Below are positions 42,255 to 53,995 of a stretch of 64,000 nucleotides of DNA, in pieces. The notes under the pieces were generated by a model. It was not told the DNA's origin and ran no database searches. It was given only the letters and a program-made list of their open reading frames with translations. Source of the DNA: Siphonodentalium dalli (Eukaryota > Mollusca > Scaphopoda > Gadilida > Siphonodentaliidae); contig CP136066.1 of NCBI GenBank assembly GCA_032622095.1, positions 167,782,664 to 167,846,663 on the forward strand, written 5' to 3'. Every line of letters begins with the position of its first letter. Position 1 is the stretch's first letter. Both the position numbers and the translations under genes were made by a program.

Positions 42255-42348
42255 AAAGTGTGATATATATAATATATATATATAAGAGAATGCATTGGCA
42301 CAGGGTTTTCGCAAAATTTCAGGAAGATCCCATTCATGAAAGGGTTAA
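42007..42348 (+). mobile_element. piggyBac-like MITE, family P, copy P6
   Basis: Shares its left TTAA with the right end of MITE M6, then CCCGTTCACGTCGGGAGCTG. It has two hairpins with a short spacer (AAGGTCAGTGTAAATATTG). The right end CCCATTCATGAAAGGGTTAA is canonical. The loop of hairpin 2 is expanded by an (AT)n run at about 42213-42253. Confidence 0.85.
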
Positions 42349-43833
42349 TTTGACGCATGATAAAACCCGTACGCAATTATGCAGATATGCATGAATCCGA
42401 TCAGTTACCAAGCAAAGTGCAATGTAGTGGGGTTGATAAAAGAAATCGCGCCATTCTTGAATTTAAAAAAAATCTCAATTTCAAACTGTCAATTTGAAGG
42501 AAAAAATCATTGTCCCTTATAACCAATGTATGCTATTAAGAAATAACTCTTGTTTCGATTAAGGCTATGCAGTTATAACCTAAAAGTTTGAAGATAAATT
42601 CTATAACGCGCGTTTATTATTTATATTTATATACTTAAATTCATTATTAGGAACCAGGATTATCTGTCTTTCCCACTATTTATTCAACTTTAAATGAACG
42701 CATGGAGTTCAGTTTGGATAGTTCGAATCCTCGCTCTTTGGAAGACCAAACATTTTGAGAATCAGTTTACGGAGAGCGGAAAAACGCAATTTCACAAATT
42801 CACAGTAAAGTATACACATATGACGAAATGTCTTGTTTAGCTTGTAATGACTGTAGACGTGTTGATTTCAAGATTGATTGCAGCGGCAAGGAAAATTACC
42901 AAACTCTACTGAGTAACGCGGTTATTTGAACATCAACGCTTCGTAACAAGAAACGTATTGTATGATCGCTCGGTTGTGCATTTGTTGCGGTATTTCAGTA
43001 TTAGCTGCAGTATACTGCTATTATGCGTCTATGTGGTCCACGGTGCTCATGTAAGAAGACCCAATACGAACCTTACACCATAAAACGAATTTACGTCGAT
43101 CGCAACACTATATACGCAAACGTATTTCAATTGCAATTTAAAAACGATAATTATGCAAATAAGCAAACACCATTGTTCGCGACGTTTCGTCTTCATCTTC
43201 ATATTACATAACATAGCTGTGGGGTGAGAGATCCGCACGGTGTACTTCTCATGGCAACAATTGTCGAGATGTTGGTTGTGTGACCTGAATTGGTGTGTAA
43301 TTAGGGGAGATGAGTTTCAGGTGCAGGGTAACAACACTGATTTTTGACCAAAACAAATTTCTTGCCAAATCCGGACGTGCTGAATACTCAATCAGTCGTT
43401 CATGTCCGACAATCCCCGGTGATTTCTGGGGTCAATGTGTTCATAAACCTACGAACGACATTGAAAGCGACGTCACGTTACGTCGATAGGTTTATGAATA
43501 CATTGACTCAGGGGGCGTGTCTACCGTAACGCTATGGGGAAATCGGAAGCGATGTTAGGTGTATGTAAATATAGTGCTATAACAACAACTCTTTACCCTC
43601 ACAGTATGAGAGATATGTTCGAATTATGATAACAAGTGATAAAAACAAAATTGCAGTACGTCGATAGACAGTTTGACAGGAAATATATATTAAAAAACAC
43701 ACACTGCATCATCTACATGTAGACTATATATGAACCCAACTAGAGTATGCGCTCAGTCTACTGCAAGAAAATAAATAAAACATTTTTATTGCATATTTTA
43801 ATTTTTTGGCAGCCATTTGCAGGTCTATTGTTT
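42349..43833. other. Intronic sequence, nothing recognised
   Basis: Part of the long intron of the + strand ankyrin gene. An isolated AGTTCGAATCC near 42719 has no tRNA body around it. No coding exon recognised. Confidence 0.4.
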
Positions 43834-44230
43834 TTAGCTCACCTGAGACGAAGTCTCCGGTGGAGCTATAGTAATCAGTCTTCGTCCGCCCGTCCGTCCG
43901 TCCATCAGTTCGTCCGTCCGTAATTGTCTTCTCCAGAACTATAAGACCGAATTGGTTCATATTCGGCGTGGATGTTCCCTAGGTGACTCACATTCAGATT
44001 TGTTCAAATGATGTCACCAAGTCAATTAGTTGCGAAACCATGGCCATAACTCTATTCCTCTATATGAATTCTTAGAACGATTTCTCAAAAACATTGGGCC
44101 GATTTAGCTTATATTTGGTATGGAGGGGTCTTGGTTGAATGAGGTTCAGATTTGTTCAAATGGGCTCACTGGTTCAAATATTGGCGGAGCCAGGGACATA
44201 ACTTTTTTTTAGATTGAACCCCTTGTTCAA
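43834..44230. mobile_element. Mollusc-type AGCTCACCTGAG repeat
   Basis: Begins TTTTTAGCTCACCTGAGACG, then CTCCGGTGGAGCTATAGTAA and a (GTCC)n run, followed by CTTCTCCAGAACTATAAGAC and a diverged internal duplication (GATTTGTTCAAATGGGCTC). I associate this sequence type with very abundant mollusc interspersed repeats. The right end is unclear; the AT-rich run after 44200 may be decayed tail. Confidence 0.65.
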
Positions 44231-46120
44231 TTTAATAAAAAGAAATTTATTCATTTTTATTTAAAAAAAAACATTCATAACTTTAAAAAAAATAAAAAAT
44301 TCTTAATTTAATTTAGATTTAACTCCTTACTCAATTTAACAAAATGGGATTTTTATGAAAACATAACACACCTGTTATGAAACACTTGTATTGCAATAAG
44401 CATGCCTTATTTATCAGATCTTATCTGACGTGTTTGATAAACAAATAAATGGGGAGAATGTGGGGTCATTAATGTTCAATTTATATATGAGATAGAATCC
44501 CATGTGTTCTTGGACCTGCTTGTAAACAAATTAAATTTTCTATTGAGTGAGTGAGATGGTGTAATTATAAACCATAAAATTATTATGTAGATTGATTTGA
44601 ATATCTGGTTAGTCAAAAGTGGCTGAGATAGGGATTTAACACTTTTGCTTTCAAAGGGTTGACTCCTAAACTCCTAAACCTATCCTCTGAAATCACTAAG
44701 CCACTGGATATGATAGTGAGAGCTCTTTGTGTGATATACATAGGGGCAGAGCTATGATTTTTAAAACAACCTCACCCACCCCAAATACTTTAACCCTTCT
44801 TAAGACAAATTAATTGAGCTTTTGAATTCGAGTTGGGTACTGATATATGGATCCATGTGGTCCTATTTTTGATAAATTATTAGTTATAGATGTAACAGGT
44901 GTTACAATATTATGTATATTTAGTATGTTAACTCTTTATCTATACTAATGATGTGTAGATATATTATGCTGATGATGTCAATGAAAAAGTATCAGTGGTG
45001 CCAGCATATGAAACCTCCCCTTGAGTCCCCTAAATTTTGTAACTACTTTTGAAGAAAATTAATTCATTTCAACTCTTAAAATATACCGTTTGAAATTACT
45101 AGATAAATGGATCTCATAAATTGAGATTTACATTGGTTCAAATAGGGGCATAATAGGGCAGAGATAATGGATTTTTTATCTCTCACTCATCCACCCTACC
45201 TGTATCTATGCTATTGAATTCAAGTTTGGTACTGGTATAATAATATATAGATTACTAATGAGTTCTAAGCTGACATGTTGGGTGGGGGTATATGATGACA
45301 ATGTTAGAGACAATGGGAGGGAGCGTAGAGGGTCAACACTTGTAAAGTTCGTGCCTGATACAACATTAATTGTAAATTTTATTTTCACACCAAGCATAGG
45401 TTAGAATTGTACTCGTAGTTTTATTTTCCAACTAGTATGTTGTTAGATCAACAGTCAATATTATCCAACTTCCTGTTAAACTGTGGGACCGAAATTCGAA
45501 AATATCACATTTTTTACCTTTATGGTGGGGGGGGGGGGGGGGGGTGGTCGGGTTTGCCATAAATTTTAACTTTATGGGGATGTCAGGTTGGCCACGAAGT
45601 TTAACTTTATGGCGGATATCAGGTTGCCAATTTCCAAAAGTTGGAGCGCTTGATGTACCAGTTGTAACATTCCGACATAAGCGGGATATGCAAAAGTAAT
45701 TTTGTGAACTCAGGAATGTGGTCTGGTTGTCTTGTTTAAAAAGAGTTGGGGTTGAAGATTTGGTGTGTAATTAGATATTTCAAGGTGAAGGCCTCTGCTA
45801 AACGAAGATCCTCCAGCTATGTCTGTTTAGAACTACCTGACTTAAGTCATTTTGACAAGTACTGGCTGTTGTAGTCTTCAGAGTCCCAGTCTTCTCGGTC
45901 TTTGCATTCAGGTAGGCCACTCCACAGTCATTGACTGTCTTGTTTTGGAAAAATCACCATTAAACTATGCCATATTATTTAAAACGTGGTTGAATAATAA
46001 TTATGTTGTTTTATATTGTTTTGATCCTTTACCCGCTAATAAATGGTCCTGCAAAATTTAATGGCTGCCAAAATAACTGAAATATGCAATGAAAAATGTT
46101 TTATTTATTTCTCGCAGACA
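44231..46120. other. Intronic sequence with simple repeats
   Basis: Long AT-rich intron stretch. A poly-G run lies at about 45527-45544 within TATGGTGGGG...GTGG. No coding exon recognised. Confidence 0.4.
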
Positions 46121-46536
46121 ATCTTCATCCGATTAACGCTCGCAAATTACAATTTCTTTGGCTTCGGGGGTCGAAGAACCCACCAATCAAAGCTCAGAGT
46201 GATCAGATGTCGATTTTTTAAATCTAATTTTTTTCACCATCGTATTTTTTAGTGGCCTGGTAAAAAGGCGACGAGAAAACGGTCTCGGACCAAATTGCGG
46301 GTGAAGATGGATAACTCTAAAATCAAGTGGCTTTTGTGTGTCAGATATTTGACAAACCGGCCAAATTTCGTTGAACAAAATGTTGATAAATAATAGGTTT
46401 TGGGAAATTTTATACTGAAGTTGATTGTGGTTAGCATTATTTGTGGGCAATTAATCAATCTGATAACAGAAGCGGCATTTCAAATTTTTTTTGGTTGGTA
46501 TCTGATTATATGGGGACCATCGAATCGGATTGAGTA
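46121..46536 (+). mobile_element. MITE family M, copy 7
   Basis: Lacks clean ends (left ATCTTCATCCGATTAACGC, right GAATCGGATTGAGTAAAAA) but is collinear throughout: TTTGGCTTCGGGGG, CACCAATCAAAGCTCAGAG, GATGGATAACTCTAAAATC and GGGGACCATCGAATCGG. Confidence 0.82.
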
Positions 46537-46595
46537 AAAACTACAAACTGATATTTAAAAATTAATGTTAAACCTACATTACAATATTAACGCGA

Positions 46596-46967
46596 TTAAA
46601 GTGATGTGAAACATTCCGGTAGGGCGATCACATATAAATGGGGTATAATCTTGCTCAAAGTGGTTATTTTAAACAAATATTATATCCAAATTCACAACAC
46701 ACACCGTCATGCCTATATTGGTTAAATGCAGTGACTCTTGTTGGCGAAATGTTATGCGTTTGTTTATCGCCGATAGTTGTGTCCCGAATCAAGATGTAAA
46801 TATTTACAATTGAGAGTTCACACGATGTTATCTGTGGAGTGGTACGGCGGATTTGTTTGAAATTTTCGACGATGTTAGTAGAATGCTACATTCCTCTAGT
46901 TTCCATAGCACCTGAGCACTAACTTATCAGTTTCACGCTCCCGAACAAGTATATAATATGTCATTAA
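46596..46967 (-). mobile_element. TTAA-bounded repeat, family T, copy 4
   Basis: Minus-oriented: TTAAAGTGATGTGAAACATT at the left, ATATAATATGTCATTAA at the right, collinear with copies at 1609 and 23544. Its right TTAA is 21 bp from the first base of the following exon. Confidence 0.77.
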
Positions 46968-46988
46968 CTATTGCTTATATGATCACAG

Positions 46989-47788
46989 GAAACTTGATGA
47001 AATGCAACGAATTGCTGAACGATGGGTGTCTTATCGACGTATGTGATGGTGGGGACAGAAGCGCTCTACACTGGGCTGCGTGGAATAATCAAATAGATGT
47101 CGTAGAAATGTTGCTCAGCAGAGGGGCAGACCATGACAGACGAACATACCATGGTAACACTCCATTGGCGCTCGCATGTGACCATGCAAGCGCGTCTCGC
47201 ATAGTTAAAACTCTGCTCGATCTTGGCTGTGATATCAACAACTCAGATGGGGATGGGGACACGCCCATCCATTACGCTTCCCGGAGAGGGAACACGGAAG
47301 CGGTAGAATTACTTTTGTCCAAGGGTGCCAACCGGAACGATAAAAATAATTCGGCTGAGACTCCGCTATGGTTAGCAGTCTTTAGCGAACACGTGGCTAT
47401 CGTGAGAATTCTGCTGGATTGGGGAACTGATTTATATCCTTGTTCACGTGGGATTTCCGATGAATTGATTGGAGAGCTGTTTTTATATGACGTTCCGGTT
47501 TCCCCACTGTGGGTCGCCACTGAACGAGGATGGCGTCACATCATCCACCTGCTCATAATGGCTGGATATAACGTCTGGCGGGAGAAGTGGGTGCTACGAA
47601 AAGAGTTCCCTACTGAAGACCATGAAATTATAGCTTTATTACAAGATTTCATAACAAATCCACTGAGTCTGAAATCAATTACAAGAATATCAATCAAAAG
47701 ATGGTGGACAACTAATGGCATCATCGCTTGTGATGACACACTTCCGAAAACTCTTGTCAAGTATTTATCCTTCGTCGATGCAACGTGA
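46989..47788 (+). CDS. Ankyrin-repeat SOCS-box (ASB-like) protein 1, main exon
   Basis: The exon follows CTTATATGATCACAG (AG 46987-46988); with the 41519 exon it encodes 280 residues. The in-frame codons upstream to 46958 are intron. Ankyrin repeats cover about residues 6-210: SALHWAAWNNQIDVVEMLL, TPLALACDHASASRIVKTLL, TPIHYASRRGNTEAVELLL, TPLWLAVFSEHVAIVRILL and SPLWVATERGWRHIIHLL. The C-terminal 50 residues resemble a SOCS box: NPLSLKSITRISIKRW as the Elongin-binding BC box (threonine where cysteine is usual), then LPKTLVKYLSFVD. ASB proteins recruit substrates to Elongin B/C-Cullin ubiquitin ligases in the cytosol; that role is inferred. The partner gene at 58346 shares the layout. AATAAA follows 40 bp after the stop. 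Confidence 0.88.
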
Positions 47789-47828
47789 GAGTTGATCGAT
47801 TACAAACAAAATATTTGAAATAATGCAT

Positions 47829-47834
47829 AATAAA
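47829..47834 (+). promoter_or_regulatory. Likely polyadenylation signal of ASB-like gene 1
   Basis: AATAAA about 40 bp downstream of the stop codon, within an AT-rich 3' region. Confidence 0.6.
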
Positions 47835-47839
47835 TATAT

Positions 47840-48715
47840 TACACTTAAAATATTAGAGCAAAAATCCTTTGTCCAAACCATTTAACATACGTTGAAACTT
47901 ATTTGGAATTATATTGCTTGTTATCTTGAGATTATGATGCAAGTTGATTCCCTGCATTTGTTCCACAACCTTGTGTCGGTAACAATCAATCTTTGACTCT
48001 TGACTGTAGCCTGTATCAGATAAAGTATTATTGTTATGTGACGTCAGATGTCATATTGGAACGCGCATTTCCCCGCCAATGTTGTTGATGATTTGCCATC
48101 GACGTAATCCGTAATAGCACACAAAGCAAATCGCAGTTTTGACATTCCAGAAGAATCAATAATATTTGTCTAATTAAATTGTATATATGGTACCGGTATA
48201 AGATAAGAACTCGAGGACCCACTGACCACTGTACCGCACCGTGTGACACTAAACGCCCGAGAAATGCACAGATGGTTGCCATTAACAAATATGCATATGT
48301 TATATATACACCGTATCGTTATCTACTGCGGACAGAACCCATCACAAGACCATTTGCATAATTAATAGCGCCTACTCGTACATGTATTTACGCACGTCCC
48401 GGTGTTCCAACGAGGCTATATCTACAAACTAAACGACTGACGGTAAAGTTGTGATTGTCATCGAAGTCAAATGAGACAAAAAATCCACTGCAGATCAGAT
48501 TATTTATTTTGAAAATATCATTTATATTCAAGGTAAAAATATTATTATCCAGAATGTGTTTCCAAATTCTTCATGTCGGTGGGTGGAAAACAAATCACTT
48601 ATACGCTATAATGTAGCTCCATGCAGTTGTAAAAAAAATTTCAACCCAGATTGTGGGAGGGGGCGAAAGATTTTTTCACTAATTGGCGCCCCCAGTCAGA
48701 ATTTCCAACCCAAGG

Positions 48716-48746
<31 letters not shown>

Positions 48747-49199
48747 GGGGGGGGGGTAGTTGTAAATCAAATTTCACCCAACTTGAGAATGGGCTGGCCG
48801 AAAACCATATATTCATATATATACTTTGAGTCGCATGCAAGGCGCGCTCGCCGTTATGGGCAGGGGTTCTAATCCGACCCAACCCCTCCCCCGATTACAT
48901 TTGCTGCATATATATTCATATAATATGTATGGTTGTTTAAATCTTGACGTCCATGGACACCATCACATAGAGTTCTGGATAGACTAAGTGCAGGTCGCCC
49001 TTTTTCACATGGATTTCAATATCATAAGTTCTTGGTTATGTTAACTGATCATTGGAGCAATGGAACATGCAATTCTTGTGGACCTAGCCCCTTCCGGTCC
49101 CTCAAAAATTCGATTTTACAGAACCACCCCTGGTCAAGTGGTCCTGCTAATATGCTATGTTATAATAAACAGTTATCTCTCTCTCTATCTCTCTCTCTC
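47840..49199. other. Intergenic with simple repeats
   Basis: Contains TG repeats followed by a run of 27 G at 48730-48756 and a (CT)n run at 49180-49205. The CT run may be the tail of the LINE fragment that follows on the minus strand. No gene recognised. Confidence 0.5.
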
Positions 49200-49700
49200 T
49201 CTCTTTTGTAAATCGGACAGTGAAGTAAAAAATGTTCGGCGGTCTCCAGTTCCCCCACAATCGCAGAATGGATTATTATTTAGGTGATTACAAAACAGGT
49301 CATATTTCAAGTTACTGCAGTAGATTCTCAGACGACAGTGGTAGATTTGACTTGGTCTTGTTAACAATTTATATCGATATGATGGTATATTATTGCGAAT
49401 TTTGGAGATACATTGTATATCTCTTGAATTCTGATACTGAGTTACAACTTTTCGCTTCTGGTTGAGGGCTATTCCATAGTTTTACCGTGGCTGGCAGGAA
49501 TGAATTTTCATATCTTGTCGCAAGAAAACGGGGGCACCTGCGGCCTTATTGTCTGAAGTCGTAATTGGTTTGGCTTCCAGATACTGGAAGGACAAGTGTA
49601 TATAAGTAAGGAGGCGTGTCTCGCTTAAGGATTTTGAAAAATTGAATAAGTTTTGCTTTTTCTCTTCTGCTCTGGTGTTTTGAGTGGATACGGAAAATTA
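49200..49700 (-). pseudogene. LINE C-terminal fragment
   Basis: On the minus strand the pieces EKAKLIQFFKILKRDTPPYL, TLVLPVSGSQTNYDFRQ, FLATRYENSFLPATVKLWNS and EFKRYTMYLQNS are followed, in another frame, by LKYDLFCNHLNNNPFCDCGG. This order (FKIL...P.YL, S.QTNY.LR, ..FxPSTxxLWN, then C.CG) is the C-terminus common to many invertebrate LINEs after the reverse transcriptase. Frameshifts and stops separate the pieces. The catalytic domain is absent, being either lost or cut off by MITE M8. Confidence 0.72.
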
Positions 49701-49722
49701 TGTCATGAGTGAGCGAGACAAA

Positions 49723-50158
49723 TTAAAGGTATTCAATCCGATCAGACGCTCCTAAATTACTATCTATTTGGCTTCGGGGGTAAAAAATATTTGATTAGAG
49801 TCGAGGAACACACCAATCAAAGCTCAGAGTGATCATATATCGATTTTTGAAGTTTGTTATTTCTCGAGATGGCCCAGAAACACGTAGTCAAACGGACAAA
49901 ATTGCGGATGAAGATGGATAACACTAAAATCAAGTGGTAATACGGTCAAATTTCTTCACACTTTAGTGACAATACGGCCATATTTTGTTGGAACAAAAGT
50001 TTAATAATAACAAGTTTTGGGAAATAGTTGACAGTGTTCAGAATTATTTTGTTGCAACAAATCGACTCTTATAGCTGAAGCGTATTTTGAAGAAATGTTG
50101 TTGTTGTTGTTGTATCTTGATGGTATGGGGACCGTCTGATCGGATTGAGTACCTTTAT
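49723..50158 (+). mobile_element. MITE family M, copy 8
   Basis: Near-complete: TTAAAGGTATTCAATCCGAT on the left, GATCGGATTGAGTACCTTTA on the right. Contains TTTGGCTTCGGGGG, ATGGCCCAGAAACACG, GATGAAGATGGATAACACTA and a (TTG)n run. Similar GTGARCGAGACAAAT strings flank it on both sides. Confidence 0.87.
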
Positions 50159-50223
50159 TTCGTGAACGAGACAAATGTTCATTTTAAACTTTAAAATGAA
50201 CATTTGTCTCGTTCACGAATAAA
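50153..50223. repeat. Near-perfect palindrome abutting MITE M8
   Basis: TTCGTGAACGAGACAAATGT through ATTTTAAA is mirrored without a loop by TTTAAAATGAAC through GTTCACGAATAAAG. Arms are about 35 bp with a single-base indel. The left arm includes the last bases of M8, so the palindrome probably arose after that insertion. Confidence 0.85.
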
Positions 50224-50334
50224 GTTATTTACAGTATATGCTATAAACATTAGATAATTTGTTTATTACACATGTACACTTTTCGGAAGGAATTTACCAT
50301 TTACAACGATAAATGTACCAAAGACAATTACAGC

Positions 50335-50660
50335 TGACTTTTGTGAGCTGATATCGCAGTAAACATTGAATTAATTAATTACCCGGGAGAAATACCATGA
50401 TTGTGAGCGACGCAAAGAACAATCGCTCACAAAGTTACTTAAATCGTGTAATTTAGAGTTGGGACCTTCGCCTACAGTGAAATACATTGTTGCAGAACAT
50501 ATATTAATTAACTGAGAAATACATTATGCTTGCACTGTTTATTGAATGTTCCCTGCCACAAATAAAAAAGTTCCCAAGTGTTGAACTGGTGGAGTAATAT
50601 CTCTATACGGGAATAGCCAGAGTAGAGATTGATGGCATGATCTGCAGCAAGGAATCTGTG
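50335..50660 (+). repeat. Dispersed repeat V, copy 2 (uninterrupted)
   Basis: Collinear with 34755-35540 but lacking the 420-bp foldback, thereby giving its empty site (GTGGAGTAATATCTCTATAC ... CAGAGTAGAGATTG). Confidence 0.75.
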
Positions 50661-51046
50661 TTTACGAGAACTGTAAGGTTCCCACATAACAAAGGGCACA
50701 CACAACCATAATTATCGATCGATTTTGTCAATATTGATTTTAGGAAGCGCCTTTATGGTTTACGAATATTCCTCAGATTATGAGACCATAATGGCAACAA
50801 TCCGTAAATGTGAGCTCAAACCTGCGGGAAATTCATGCTGGCACATTTGAGTGAACACATTTTAGAAGCCTAACCACCAACTATATAGCCAGATTTAACT
50901 GCATGTACACGTACGTGCAAGTCATGAACTGTGCATGAATCAACGTTTTTTGAGTCTTAGTTATTTAACTTTATGGTATTTTTTATCAGGAAATGACAAA
51001 GATGTTTATTACCAAGGGATCATGTGCATGCAAACGCGATTATGAG
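50661..51046. other. Non-coding, nothing recognised
   Basis: AT-rich sequence without recognised gene or repeat. Confidence 0.35.
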
Positions 51047-51303
51047 GTAGTTTGGAAATATAGAGTTATCTACCCTTGTTGACTTGTATTATTCATAATG
51101 TTGTCCGAGCTGTATTCAATACAGTATATTCTAGACATTTCTACTGATTCTTAAAATTCCAACGACAATCGACGGACTAAAAACCATCTGTTCAAAATTT
51201 GGTAGACATGTCTAGAATATCAATATACTATATAGAAAACAGCTCGGACTACATTATGAATACTACAAGTTAAAAAGGGTCGATAACTCTACTTCCAAAC
51301 TAC
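51047..51303. repeat. Foldback with ~65-bp arms, followed by a third arm copy
   Basis: GTAGTTTGGAAATATAGAGT ... GTCCGAGCTG (51047-51112) is mirrored at 51238-51303. Inside, TCTAGACAT and ATGTCTAGA are also inverted. A further direct copy of the arm occurs at about 51350-51410. Part of the centre recurs at 53228-53300 (CTTAAAATTCCA, TTTGGTAGACATGTC). Confidence 0.75.
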
Positions 51304-51441
51304 TTTATAGACACATGTCTAGAATAAACTATAGCCAGATTCAACTTTAGTTTGGAAGTAGAGTAATCGATCCTTGTTGACTTGTATTATTCATAATGTC
51401 CGAGCTATTATTCCTTCATTGTTAATCAACCAACTTCGTAC

Positions 51442-52238
51442 CAGGCTTGTCAACCGGTACCAGTACCGGTACCGGCGGTACTTGGCCGTTTCAACGGTAC
51501 CGGTTCTGATACTCAGTACCGACGGTTCTCGGTACTCGCCAAAAACAGTAAATAGATCAGTATAGATCGATTAAAATTGAAGGAACTTTGCTCTTTTAAG
51601 TGTGCCGCAACTGCCGCTTGCATTATGGTATGCTACTATGTGTCAACGGATCAAGCACGCGGCGGCGGATGCCGAGTCCTGAAGCTGTTATCATTTTATT
51701 CAACAATGTATATATGTGTCATTGACTCAATGTGTGTTACATCATATCTTACATATGAGGATTGCAGCCTTGCAGGTACATAAAATTTATTTCAGTTTAA
51801 ATTGTCATTCACAATATATATATACCCATCTTTCCGATGTATGTATTTGAGCGCCTGAAGCCCTAAACATAAAAGTTCTAGCACCTATCAGGCTGCCTAA
51901 ATTATGACACATTTTAGGTGATTGTTGTGGGTGATAAATCCAACTATTTCAGACTATACTAATGCATGTATGTCACACATTGATGTGTGGCTGCTGTGGC
52001 ATATGTGCATTCGGATAGTCTGACATGGTTGTATTTGTCATCCACAACAATCACCAAAAACTGGCACTAAGTGCCATACATTACCAGTAATTACCACATT
52101 AGAATATACTCTTTTAAATGTGTGATATGTAGTGGAATAAACAATACAACACCAGTATCGGTACCGGTACCGCGGTTCCAACGCAGTACCGGTACCGGTA
52201 CCGACTACCTTGGTACCGGCGGTACTTTGACAAGCCTG
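51442..52238. mobile_element. hAT-family non-autonomous transposon with exact 8-bp TSD
   Basis: Ends CAGGCTTGTCAA and TTGACAAGCCTG are perfect inverted repeats, flanked by CTTCGTAC on both sides (51434-51441 and 52239-52246). The subterminal regions are rich in GGTACCGG motifs. The middle has an inner inverted repeat (GTGATTGTTGTGG / CCACAACAATCAC) at about 51920-52055. 797 bp, no transposase. CAG...CTG ends with 8-bp duplication define hAT. Confidence 0.92.
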
Positions 52239-52280
52239 CTTCGTACACATACGCTATTACACACCCGTTTGATGTATTTA

Positions 52281-52426
52281 GGAGATAAACGTACCCTGTT
52301 TCGTTGTACATTCTGGGATTCGAGCATGGACACAGTTTGTGAACGAGCCGGCTTTCCGGCGAGTTCACAAACTGTTTTCATGCTCGAATCCCAGATTGTA
52401 CAACGAAACAGGGTACGTTTATCTCC
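52281..52426. repeat. 146-bp palindrome
   Basis: GGAGATAAACGTACCCTGTT at the left edge is exactly mirrored by AACAGGGTACGTTTATCTCC at the right. Arms of about 70 bp have few mismatches, around a GCCGGCTTTCCGGC centre. It lies 43 bp from the hAT element. Confidence 0.88.
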
Positions 52427-53084
52427 ATTGTAATTCAACTTGGAAAGGAATTTGCAACACAAAAACAACTGTATAAAAAGTATCATTTAGTCATTTTCAT
52501 GACACGAATCGAGACTTTCATTTTGCCGCTGTCACCGTGCACAAATCGTTGGGTTTGTTTTACTCGGAACACTGCTGCGTAACAATTTCATGTGGGCTCG
52601 TTTCGCTAATCCGTTCTGAGCTGATGACATTTTACCGTGCTACATTCAAATTTGATGCACGCTGAAGCGGCCGATGAACGGTATCTATAGACAACAACGC
52701 GCGGTGTGCTCATTTCGCTAATCCGTCCTGCGCCGATGAAATTTTACCGTGATACATTCAGATTTGATGCACGCTGAAGCGGCCGATGTCGGTGAATCGA
52801 AAACTAAAGTTAGCCGCTCTCGGCCAATCAGAATGCTTGTTTTTAGTGGCAAATACTCAATTGAATTACAATCTTATAGTTCAAGCCTGTGAGAAAGTTT
52901 CCGACATGGATTATGTAATATTGTTGACTTCGAAGATGTCGCTGTCTCCCTCATCCATGTATTAGATTCCGAAGAAGGCCATAAATGCCGAGCCGAACAC
53001 TTGTAAATTGAGCTATCTGCTGATTATAATTTCCGACAGTTTGTTCTTGGGCGATCACAGGGGCGTGTCGTTAAAACGAGTAAC
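52427..53084. repeat. Intergenic with a ~115-bp direct duplication
   Basis: 52593-52680 and 52707-52795 share TCGTTTCGCTAATCCG / TCATTTCGCTAATCCG, ATTTTACCGTG and GATGCACGCTGAAGCGGCCG. The rest shows no gene. Confidence 0.65.
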
Positions 53085-53995
53085 AATATAAATTAAAAAA
53101 TATTTAAATTTAAAACGATCGCGCCACTTTAAAAACGCATCGCTATAGATATCAAATGTTGCAAGGGAGATAACAGAATATCACACCTCCCCACTTCTAG
53201 CGGCCATAATTCACAGACGCCTGAACCGATTCTTAAAATTCCATCCCCCAATCAACCGACTAAAAGCTATATATTTTACAATTTGGTAGACATGTCCAGA
53301 ATATATACTGTTCGAAAACTTATAAAATAGACGCTGAACAAATAAAATCATTGATAGAATTGGCACGTGTGTACCACTTTACTACAGGAGAAAATATACC
53401 GTACATTTCAAACTCAATTTTTAGCAATAAATAGCCCACCTTCTGTACAAAACTTCTTCATTCGGTGTTCAACATTTATGCATTTAAATTTTTCTGTGAT
53501 CCACCATCTTTTTCCTGGGGAGAGGAGCTCCACCTAAGTTGCTATAACTTGTGCTCCAATCACCATTCGTTCATCCTACATTAATCTGTTGTAAACAAAT
53601 TTGGTTGAAATGTATATATGGGATGCTCAATAATGTGTACCACTTTACTACAGGAGTAAATATACCGCACATTTCAAACTCAATATTTATCAATAAAGAA
53701 CCCACCTTCTGTACAAAACTTCTTCATTCTTCATGTATCGACATATCTAATGTTAATCTGCTCAAATCAATCGCATACTTGAATCCAATTCGCCACTCAT
53801 TTCCAATATTTGAGCATTATTCAAGCCAAGACACCCGCTGACTGTAAGGTACTACTACATGTACTAAATTTCAAATTAAAAAATATTTAAATTTAAAAAG
53901 AGCGCGCCACTTTATAAACTCATCGCTATAGATATCATATGTTACAAGGGAGATAACAGAATATCATACCTCCTCACTTTTAGCGGCCATACAGT
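53085..53995. repeat. Interleaved direct repeats
   Basis: Pair 1: 53085-53215 and 53868-53990 (AAATTAAAAAATATTTAAAT, GCGCGCCACTTTA, AAGGGAGATAACAGAATATC, TAGCGGCCAT). Pair 2: 53373-53468 and 53637-53732 (GTACCACTTTACTACAGGAG, CCCACCTTCTGTACAAAACT). The arrangement a-b-b-a suggests a nested insertion or a duplicated composite element; ends are unclear. An open frame at 53551-53841 has no recognisable features. Confidence 0.65.

Noticed and set aside
42715-42745. tRNA-like AGTTCGAATCCTCGC string
   Set aside because: No acceptor stem, D-arm or anticodon arm could be placed around it at tRNA spacing.
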